DNA of 64,000 nt from Trichobilharzia regenti (Eukaryota > Platyhelminthes > Trematoda > Strigeidida > Schistosomatidae). This document shows, in pieces, positions 44,609 to 52,734 of this stretch (position 1 is its first letter; every line of letters starts with the position of its first letter). The position numbers and the translations under genes are program-made. The notes beneath the pieces were generated by a model, which was not told the origin of the DNA, made no database searches, and was given only the letters and a program-made list of their open reading frames with translations. The stretch covers positions 120,247,809-120,311,808 of the forward strand of contig OX235264.1 in the NCBI GenBank assembly GCA_944472135.2, written 5' to 3'.

Positions 44609-45385
44609 GCAATGGAACTGATTGTTTCCTCGACTTCAAATTTGCCCCTTTGTGTGTGAGGTTTCTTTCTTATCGGTTGGTAAATTTTGTCTATCTCGAT
44701 GTGTCTATTGATTGATGATTCACTGGAATACCAGGTTGGCTTCTAAAAATTCTCTAGCATTCTTGTTATTTCCTCTGTCTAATATTTGAACTCTGGTTGT
44801 CCCAGTCGAATTGATGTCCGTGGTTGTCTGTATGTAGTGATATGATAGAATGGATGTCATGTCTTTTGACTGCTACTTTATGATCATGGATACGAAGACG
44901 AAGGAGACGTTCAATTTGGCCTCACGTCACTGCATACAGACAATCACGGACATCAATTCGACTGGTGCAACCAACGTTCAAATATACGACACAGGAAACA
45001 CCAACAATGCTAGAGAATTTTCGGAAGCCAGCCTGGTATTCCAGTGAATCATCAACCAATAGACACATTGATATAGACAAAATTTATCAATCGATAAGAA
45101 GGAAACCTCACACACAAAGGGTCACAGTTGAAGTCGAGGAAACAATCACTTCCAACACAAGCAGTCTAAAAGGTGTGGAAACACACAAAAACAACCAGAG
45201 TCACGTTCAAGGTCACCCACCAGGAGGGATGATTCATAAACTTGTGGAGAAATCGAAAAGCTCACTTCAATTCAAATTGAAGTCTGAGCTGAGGATATTG
45301 TCTAGTAGGGCAGTGATGAAAGCTTCGCAAATAAACCGTCCAGCTAGTGAAAGGGACAGTTTCAACTTCCAGAAAAGGTGAAGTA

Positions 45386-45774
45386 ATCAACTCATCGCTT
45401 ACTCTTAAATTTCATCTTCAGTGTAGAGCAGCTGTGTAGCATCCTCTTACAACTGATGTGAACAAATTTACGTGGAAGGCGTATATATTCTTTCGTTTGT
45501 TCAAGGTATTCATGAGGCAACAGGCATATATATGTATTGCTATTATTATATTATTTTGCCCTTGGATTCCGAGTGAGAATTGGTCTGTCTGTCCGTTTTC
45601 CACATAGAACTTTGCACCGATGTGAAGCGGTTCAAGTCGCCACACTCCACTCATTCTAGCACACAAACCAAGAGAAGAAAGTAGAAGAAATGTATAAGAG
45701 AGAGACAGTAAACAGAGGTGTGAGACAAATGAATAGTAATAACGAAGAACAATATAGTTTCATTGGAAATCATA
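45386..45774. other. No gene seen
   Basis: Unassigned AT-rich spacer. Confidence 0.4.
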
Positions 45775-46735
45775 AGTTACAAGGAGTGTAATTCCATTAT
45801 GGGTAAATTTTGTTTTGATAAAGTCTCACAGTGTTATACAGTAATGTTTACTGATGACCATGTTTCGAGCACAATTTATTGCTCATAATCATATCAAGGT
45901 AATCACACGACTTCCTAAATTCATTTATATAGTTCCATTGTTTTTCTCTTGATTTTCACTTGATTTGATTCGTAATAGTATTTTCCGTATTTCAGGTATG
46001 AGTGACGAGTCATTCCTATTGCATGTGTTGGGTGTAGACTCGATGAACAAGAGTTCAGTAATCAACCTCTCTCTCCACCTACCTAGATTACTTTTTAGAA
46101 TTTTAACCCTCTCCCACCCTATTGTGTGGTTGTGTGTTAGCGCATGCATTGCAATTGCTGAGCTTTTTTCTAAATTACTTATTTTCTCGGGGTCAACCAT
46201 TCTCACCTTAGCTAAATTCTTATGTTCTGACAATCTGACTACCCCTGACCTACTAGTTTGACCTATGTAGTTGACCTCACAGTCATTGCATGGTATTTTG
46301 TAAATAATATTATTTTGTCTAATTGGGTCAACTGGGTCCTTTAACCTACAGAGCTTGTCCCTGAGTGAGTTTGTAGGTTTAAGTGCCACTCTAATTCGTA
46401 TTTTATTCAGAATCCTACGTAGTGTCTCAGATGTCCCCTTTTATATGGTTTAACTGTGGATGACTAATATTCTTTCTTATACTATACCTTATACCTTATA
46501 CTATTACCAATCAAATCAAGTGAAAATTAAGAGAAAAACAATGGAACTATATAAATGAATTTAGGAAGTCGTGTGATTACCTTGATATGATTATAAGCAA
46601 TAAATTGTGCTCGAAACATGGTCATCAGTAAACATTACTGTATAACACTGTGAGAATTTATCAAAACAAAATTTACCCATAATGGGATTACACTCTACCA
46701 CAGTGCACAAGTTTTATTCTTATATCAATGTTACA
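45775..46735. pseudogene. PLE-II d, GIY-YIG body with inverted terminal segments
   Basis: A minus-strand frame of 154 codons (46389-45925) encodes IIYKIPCNDCEVNYIGQTSR (GIY-YIG motif with the catalytic-type Y, G and R), ALTHNHTIGWERVKIL, and ERLITELLFI with the conserved E, so the endonuclease is nearly complete. About 210 bp at 45780-45990 (minus) is repeated inverted at 46495-46735 (GTGATTACCTTGATATGATT, AACACTGTGAGAATTTATCA). PLEs are known for terminal repeats in either orientation. The reverse transcriptase is missing. Confidence 0.75.
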
Positions 46736-46739
46736 AGGA

Positions 46740-47620
46740 GTGGATGCATCTGTACCGGCCATTGAGAACGATTTTCAGCCATATTACCAATTGTTCCCAG
46801 CCGTTGGTTTTTACCGTACCGAGGACACCAACCAGTCAGGAAGTCTACACCTTCCCACGTGACTTAAACTAACTGTTGTGGATTTCATTGTCTGGTGCCA
46901 TGTTTTGGTTTGACCTTTACTAGCTGTTTTCCAACCTGACCCTACGTCAGCTAACATTGCCCATTGAGGAAAGCGATGATCAGGCGAACCTAACACATAT
47001 CTTAACCATCTCAGTCGGTGTAATTTTACAGCCTTGTCGATTGACTCCCCTCCTTACCTAGCACTCAACGCCTAACCTCAATATTGCTCACCTTATCATA
47101 CAACTTCACACGGGAGATAGAACGCATGCACCTATGATCGAAGACAGCTGACCAAGCTTTTCATGTCTTCCACTTTCAATGGCCGGGTCTCACAGCCATA
47201 AAGGAGGACGGAGCGGACTGCAGAGCAGTACACTCGCCCTTTGGTCGATGGTCAGCCAGATATCACGTCTATGCCAGAGACGGCGTAAATTGGCATATGC
47301 GAAACTAGCCCTCTTTATCCGTACTGAAATTTCGTCAGAGATCAACCCGTTGGTACTAGCTGATGGTACTTCCCAAATAAGTGAAGTGGTCAACATGCTC
47401 TACCACTTCACTCCCTATTTCTAAACTAGGAGTCAGTGTGGTCCAGTCCTGTAACATCAGTCTATATTTGGCGGGAGCTAATCGCATGCCAAACATTCGT
47501 AGATTGCAGCTCAAGGTGTTCAGAAGACTCTGCATTTTGTCAGCGTCTTTGCCTAGAAGGACTATATCATCTGAGTAAGACGTGGGTCTTCAATAACGCA
47601 TCTCCAGTTTGTTTCGTTTG
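46740..47620 (-). pseudogene. L2a, RTE/SR2-like LINE C-terminal part
   Basis: Minus strand: YSDDIVLLGKDADKMQSLL region (shifted, about 47575-47520), SLIWEVPSASTNGLISDEIS and VRIKRASFAYANLRRLWHRR (47396-47190), then DIWLTIDQRASVLLCSPLRP, and RFPQWAMLADVGSGWKTASK, GQTKTWHQTMKSTTVSLSHV and GRCRLPDW (46996-46811). This is the usual C-terminus of an RTE-clade reverse transcriptase. Several shifts; inactive. Confidence 0.75.
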
Positions 47621-48345
47621 ATGCTGTCCTCTCTAGTTGCGCCCACAATTGCTCATCGTCTCTCATCTCCTCTAATTCACACTATCTCCTGTATGTCACA
47701 CTCGCATAGATGACCCACTCGTCATCTTTCATCCAGGTCCCACTCCAGCGCTAACTTCGCATGCAGTGTCATTAGACAGTCTGCTCAGCGTGTGCTCAGT
47801 CCATCTGCATTTTATGTTAAATATTTGTTGACCAACGTGTTCTTTTCAGCCTGCTATCTGATCTCTAATACTAAGCCAACGAATTGGGACAGCTGTTGAC
47901 AAAAGTCTGAAGTAACCTGTTAGAAACGCTTTTCGTGACATGCTAGCCAAGTTGCTGACCCATACAGACGAACTGACTTCGATAAGTGAAGGAAGTCACT
48001 CCCTTCCCATTAATACCATTGATGATAGTGATTGGTACTGGTTGTTGTTGTTGTTGATGCTGTTGGTGCGTGAGTATCTTCATCACCTCCGTCTTTTATG
48101 TGTTCACCTGGAGTCCTGTCTTCCCCGTTTGCTTGTCTCTTCACCCTGTTTTTTTGGTTTTCACCTGCAAGTCTTCTAGTTTGTGTGGTATTAAACGTAA
48201 GTCATCTGTGAAATCCAGATCTTCTAGAGTCATCCTTCTGGTTCAACATATTCCTGTCTTCTCATTCCCAGTGCACAGTCTGATGCATAATATAGACCAC
48301 AGCAACTAGGAATATCGTCGGTGATAATAGGCAAGTGATCTTGTC

Positions 48346-48718
48346 TTACTCCTGTATTTTTTTTTCGTTTGGAGTGGTGGGCCTTTGGTTCCGAGCGGCT
48401 TGTTATATAATGTGGTGGTGGTGAGGACAGAAAGGCATTCTCCTTTTGGCGTCGCTGGATGTACCTGCATTTCTCAGTGAGTGATGATGTTCCCACTGAG
48501 GCTCGAACCAAGTACCCATAGTTTCAAACGCCAAAGCGTTATCCACTAGACCACTTGGCGTTTGAAACTATGGGTACTGGGTTCGAGCCTCGGTGGGAAC
48601 ATCATCACTCAGTGAGAAATGCAGGTACATCCAGATGACGAGTCCCAAATAGGACGAAATGCGCTTTATCCTGGATTCCACTGCTAGACACCATCCACCA
48701 ATTGTTTACTCCTGTATT
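48346..48718. mobile_element. SINE-A4, head-to-head palindromic insertion in L1e with 13-bp TSD
   Basis: Minus arm 48359-48551 and plus arm 48552-48705, meeting at CCACTTGGCGTTTGAAAC. The arms pair over about 100 bp from the tRNA-like head to GGTACATCCAG. The insertion is bracketed by TTACTCCTGTATT at 48346-48358 and 48706-48718, a single-copy sequence of the host LINE, so the whole palindrome is one insertion. The plus arm carries the hammerhead. Confidence 0.85.
48625..48680 (+). ncRNA. Hammerhead ribozyme, Sm-alpha type, C3 variant
   Basis: Everything but one core base is ideal: stem I ATCCAG/CTGGAT, stem II GTCC-CAAATA-GGAC, GAAA (48656-48659), short stem III, cleavage triplet ATC (48668-48670). 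The core reads ATGACGA (48635-48641), with A where C3 should be. The same change occurs at 29951-30001, so it marks a subfamily. C3 pairs with G8 in active hammerheads, so cleavage is expected to be poor. Confidence 0.75.
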
Positions 48719-49330
48719 CTTTGCAGAAGGTTTGCTGAGTTTTCCGTTGTGGATCACCTGACACATGACATTATCGTATACCTGCTGAATGAGACTGATA
48801 AATATTCGGAGTAGTACACTCCATAGTGTTGAAGCAGTTTCCAAATTACTTCTTGGTCAACACCGTTTGTCGAAGGTCTTTTCGAAGTCAATGAAGGTCA
48901 GGTACAAATTTGACTGTGATTTTATCCCCTGTTCTGTGATGACAATGTGCAGAGTTGCGGTTCGATCAGCATATGATTTGCTTTTCCTTAATCTAGCTTG
49001 TCCGGGCTATAGGGGTTCTGCATCCTGTGCATCTTTTATTCTCTGCAGGATGACGCAACTTAGTATTGTGCTTAGAGTAGACAACAGAATTACTCTACGC
49101 CGGTTCTTGCAGAGGTATAAGTAACCCTTCTTCTTTGGTAGCTTGATAGGGTTGTCTCTCTTCCAGTTCGTAAACACTTTTCCTTCCTTCTGAACTTTTT
49201 GCAATAATGGAATCAGCATATCTACTGCAGTCTCTAGGTACATTTTCAGTGCATTCGGGGGGGGGCGGGGGGATTCCGTCTAGCTTTGCTACCTTCCCAG
49301 ATAGGCTTCAGTAGATTGATTGCATTCGCG

Positions 49331-49640
49331 ATTTCTGTTTCCGTCGAAGGATTTGTGTCCATTGGTCAGCAGTTCTGAGTATGGTGTTGTTGTTGGTGGT
49401 ATTTCTGGGCGAGTTACCGGTGACGGTCAATTCAAGAGTCCTTTGAAGGGATCAGTCTATCTAGGAGGAATATATTATCTACCTGAATGTAGTAATCGAC
49501 GTATATCTATGACACTAAATAAATTGCTGCGATTTCAAAATCAAATATTGCTGTATCAAATGACACTGAAGACACTAAATATTTCTGATGGAAACCAATA
49601 ACTATCATCTTTTTAGCATACAAATCTTCATTATTACTTT
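49331..49640. other. L1e leader or spacer, no gene seen
   Basis: A G-run of uneven length lies at 49257-49272 just before. No supported frame here. Confidence 0.4.
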
Positions 49641-50060
49641 AAAGTCGCATGAATTCTAATTGAATTTCTTCAAAAGAAGTACATATTTTCCCGGAATTCT
49701 TTGCTCATCTAGACAGAGCTAAAAGACCTCTCTATCGACAGCAGAGAACGCTTCTTTCACGTCAAAACTACGCCATTTTTGAACGCCCTTACTTATATTT
49801 CTATTCTAGAAACAGTTGAAAGGTGACGATTCGATGAATAACTTGTCGTTCAGATTTGAATAAGATAGATGGTTGGAAGCGCTAAGGAGAGTCTTTTGAA
49901 ACTTGGTTTCGTGCTTATCGAGACTTTTGTACCTCGAAGAAACTATTGTGATTCTTGCTGGTTGGAAGTCATACTACCCACTGGTGCAGACAGGGATATT
50001 ATACCTAAGCTGCTGGGACTGCAGCTGACCTTCTGTGTAGATAGCTCACTACAACGGTGA
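49640..50060 (-). pseudogene. L2b, SR2-like reverse transcriptase fragment
   Basis: Minus-strand reading shows WRSFDVKEAFSAVDREVF, the conserved first catalytic motif of RTE reverse transcriptases (D-x-K-x-A-F), and a following RIPGKY. The rest is scrambled by stops. Confidence 0.5.
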
Positions 50061-50164
50061 ATTGGTGTTAGACGATTGAACATCTCTCTAGTTTCTTCTT
50101 AGTTACAAGTGAAGATAACTATATGAGTGTCTCACTACTTTTTTGTGTTTTTTTTATTCCTTTA

Positions 50165-50375
50165 CGTTCCCCCCTCCCAGTGGAACATAGGGAGCCTGAA
50201 GTTTCATTAGCAATGGAGTTTATTTTAATGGGACGGGGTTCCCAATGTCTCATGCCCAACTTATCTTCTTTACCAGTCTTTTTACTGGCTTAGCGAGGTA
50301 AAGGAGTGCGTAGTCTGGACCACATTAAGTGTGGTTGGAGAGCATTCAACCACTGTGCCACCGACGCACATGATT
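50165..50375 (-). mobile_element. SINE-C copy 7, with LINE-like tail
   Basis: On the minus strand: head (GTGCGTCGGTGGCACAGTGG, 50370-50350 region), middle CTCCTTTACCTCGCTAAGCC, tail CTCCCTATGTTCCACTGGGA and an A-rich end. The B box is lost. The tail matches the L1 LINE 3' end. Confidence 0.75.
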
Positions 50376-50442
50376 AACACGAATCTTTGTATTATAACTA
50401 GACAAGGATAACCAAGTTAGTTTAGGGGTTACAAGAGGTCGT

Positions 50443-51895
50443 TTTTACGATCTCACACGTTCCTGGAAGTGAAAATGTCTTGGCAGATTTGTTATCGAGA
50501 CCAGAAGATGAGTCTGAGTTGCCCGAGGTCGCTTACGGAGTGCATGCAGTAGAACAAGACCCACTAAGACTTGCACGTAGGCAGAGGTTGGACGATACGC
50601 TGAATACAGTAATACAGGTGATCACCAACGGAATAGAAGTGGATCAAACTACGGCGAGTAAGGAGCTAACCACACTACTCAGACAGAGGGATCGACTCAG
50701 AGTGAATGCCTACGGGACTCTGACCTGGCGAGAGAACGACGGAAGCTGGCTGGCTGTCATACCTCAATCGTCGCGCCACGACATGATAGAAGAATGTCAC
50801 CAGCTAGCGCATACAGGCGTGGCCAGAACGACCGACCTCCTAAGACAAAGTATGTACTGGCCAGGTATGAGAGAAGACGTAGCAAGATACGTACTTGGAT
50901 GTCCACGGTGCCAGCTGATGAAAGGTGACCGGTATATACGACCACCACTTCAGTCGATTCCAGTTACCGCGATAGGTGACTTGTGGTCCGTAGATGTCAT
51001 GGGTCCATTTCCTCAGACATCCAATGGTAATCAGTACCTCTTGGTGATGACGGAACATGCGACACGATGGGTAGACGCCGTAGCAATCCCAGACCAACGT
51101 GCAAGAACCGTGACAGATGCAGTAGTTAGACACATTGTTGCAGACCACGGCGTACCGAAGACAATACTGACAGACCAAGGTCCCTGTTTCGAGAGTGAAG
51201 AGTTTACTTCCTGTTTGCAACAGCTGGGTATCAAGAGGATCAGAACGACCCCATACCATCCACAAACGAATGGCCTAACGGAGAGAAACAACCGTACACT
51301 GAAGGAGTGGCTGGCCTCGAAGGGCGGTAACTGGGAAGCGGAACTTCCACTGATTTTACTGACAAATCGTGCTACCACTCAGGAAACAACAAAGAAGTTA
51401 CCCTTCCAACTAATGTATGGTAGAAAACCACGATTACCGGTACACAATGAGACCTGGCCCATGCACCAAAAGTGGAGTACGACGAAATTAAAAGCAGAGA
51501 GGAAAGAGGCAGTCAAGAATGTAATACGGAAGCAGCGCAGTGATGTCGCGAAGTCTCAGATGAAAGAAAGGACGCAGTGCATTACCTTTGCAGTCGGGGA
51601 CCAAGTGAAGTGTAGAGACAGGAGATATACAGTTGGAGGCGGGCTAGGTTCACGGAAACTCCTTCCAAATTGGGAAGGACCATACACAATCACAAAAAGA
51701 TGGGGTCAAGTATATACCATCCGAAGAGGTGATAAACAGAAACGAGTTAACGCCAGTCAGCTCCAAAGATGGGTACAGTGGGACAAGCCGGTCAGTAACA
51801 ATGCTCAACTAGAGGATGTAGCACCCAGAAGGTCGGAACGTCTGCGCACGAAGCTATTTGACGAGGGGACGAGTGTGGTGAGAGCAGACTGCTAG
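50443..51895 (+). pseudogene. 5'-truncated Ty3/Gypsy pol copy (integrase part)
   Basis: Bases 50443-52225 match 54636-56418 with no difference I could find (1,783 bp; offset 4,193). It opens in the last part of RNase H (ISHVPGSENVLADLLSRPED) and contains the full integrase: HHCC zinc finger (H-x3-H, C-x2-C), D, D and E of the catalytic core, and the C-terminal GPY-type module, to the same stop. Left of 50443 the sequence is unrelated. It shares the LTR at 51874-52225 with the complete element, giving pol-LTR-gag-pol-LTR order. Either a tandem partial provirus or an assembly duplication. Confidence 0.85.
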
Positions 51896-52225
51896 CCGAT
51901 TGGTTGACACTAATCTACGTTAATGTCTAGGTCACTAATATGGGCCGTGAGAAAATATGAACAAGGCTGTTTCAACAACCAATCACAGCAAACTTAAATG
52001 TGGACAAATATGATTCGCAGATAGATGGCTCTACTTTCCGAGAAATATCGAAAACAACCAATCATAAGACTGTGTTTGTCTGCTTAACTTCCGAGAAACA
52101 ATGAATCAGAAGACTGCCTTTTTCTGCTTGCATAAGCCTTATTAATGTATATAAAATATATATAAATACGTGTTGATTTTCGTAATAAAACGATCTGTTG
52201 CCAGCCCTTGTCTTCTGTTGTTACA
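51874..52225 (+). repeat. 5' LTR of the Ty3/Gypsy element, 352 bp
   Basis: TGTGGTGAGAGC start and GTTGTTACA end. TATA-like TATATAAAATATATATAAAT at 52149-52168 and AATAAA at 52184-52189, so U3 is long and R short. Identical to 56067-56418 as far as I can see, which implies very recent insertion or gene conversion. Confidence 0.9.
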
Positions 52226-52227
52226 TT

Positions 52228-52245
52228 TGGTGTCGCTGCCTCCAA
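52228..52245 (+). promoter_or_regulatory. Putative primer-binding site
   Basis: TGGTGTCGCTGCCTCC starts 3 bp after the 5' LTR. TGG fits a tRNA CCA end. The tRNA is not identified. Similar to TGGCGTCGCG of the gag-only element at 23 kb. Confidence 0.6.
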
Positions 52246-52248
52246 AAG

Positions 52249-52734
52249 ATGAAGATCCCGTGGCCAGCTGCGTTTAAAGAAGGAGACATACGGAGCTTCT
52301 TACGTGACTTCGAGGCCGTTGCTGAGCTGGTGGGTGTCAAGGAGCAGGTGGCGAAGGCAGTTGTCCTGGGGACGCTGTTGAGAGGCCGAGCGAAGGCTGC
52401 ATATGACAGCATAGACAGGTCAAATGGCACAGCGTCTTGGAAGAAATTGGTTGAACGACTAGTGTCCGAGTTTGACAGCGAAACAGACAGACAGCTAGCA
52501 ATGCAGCAGTTCCGGTCAATGAAGCTTGGACCTGATGGAGACCCGCTAGTGTTGGCGGTGAAACTGACTAATCTACTTCGACGCGCGCTTCCCACTTTAG
52601 ATGAAGAATCAGAAGCGCAGTTACTGTCTTCCCAATTCATCGAGAGTGTCCCAGACCACATTTCTCAGCGATTACAACTGGTTAACGCAACGCAGCCGAT
52701 GGATATTAGTGAGCTGGCGAAGGTGACCAGATAG
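52249..52734 (+). CDS. Gag (capsid part), ends at in-frame UAG
   Basis: 161 codons from ATG 52249 (MKIPWPAAFKEGDI) to TAG 52732-52734. An all-helical capsid-like domain (FLRDFEAVAELVGVKEQVAK, FDSETDRQLAMQQFRSMKLG) typical of Ty3/Gypsy Gag; it forms the particle that carries element RNA. The zinc knuckle lies beyond the UAG in the same frame, so capsid and nucleocapsid are separated by this stop. It is either a readthrough signal or a nonsense mutation (AGA TAG CTG). ATG 52249 is preferred over an upstream TTG because it follows the primer site at normal spacing. Confidence 0.85.
   Translation: MKIPWPAAFKEGDIRSFLRDFEAVAELVGVKEQVAKAVVLGTLLRGRAKAAYDSIDRSNGTASWKKLVERLVSEFDSETDRQLAMQQFRSMKLGPDGDPLVLAVKLTNLLRRALPTLDEESEAQLLSSQFIESVPDHISQRLQLVNATQPMDISELAKVTR

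Larger units (their letters stand above)
44022..45385. pseudogene. PLE-I d, palindromic, with SINE-A3 inserted in the minus arm
   Basis: Minus arm 44914-44022 (interrupted at 44287-44608 by SINE-A3) carries LRLRIHDHKVAVKRHD and the downstream HQFDW region. The plus arm 44916-45385 repeats TDNHGHQFDW and continues with SIRRKPHTQRVTVEVEETI and the 3' tail. The two arms pair over more than 400 bp once the SINE is removed. The GIY-YIG motif itself is not readable. Confidence 0.7.
47625..49330 (-). pseudogene. L1e, RTE-like LINE split by SINE-A4
   Basis: Same family as 32725-33715. Minus strand from the 5' side: LIPLLQKVQKEGKVFTNWKR, NPIKLPKKKGYLYLCKNRRR and VILLSTLSTILSCVILQRIK (49243-49007), the CQVIHNGKLSKPSAKNTGV region (48780-48706), then the interruption 48359-48705, then the FTDDLRLIPHKLEDLQVKTK-like catalytic region (48240-48130) and the RIKWRWTEHTLSRLSNDTA-like tail to 47625. 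More diverged than L1d and clearly dead. Confidence 0.8.

Noticed and set aside
45840..45880. CTGATGACC...TTTCGAGCAC in the PLE-II terminal segment as a hammerhead
   Set aside because: CTGATGA is on one strand but the GAAA is on the other in most copies. Only 37,538-37,560 has GAACGAAAT on the same strand, and its core is CTGGGTGA. Stem II does not form.
50443..52225. A solo LTR with flanking host exon
   Set aside because: The coding part is identical to the Gypsy integrase; it is a truncated element, not a host gene.
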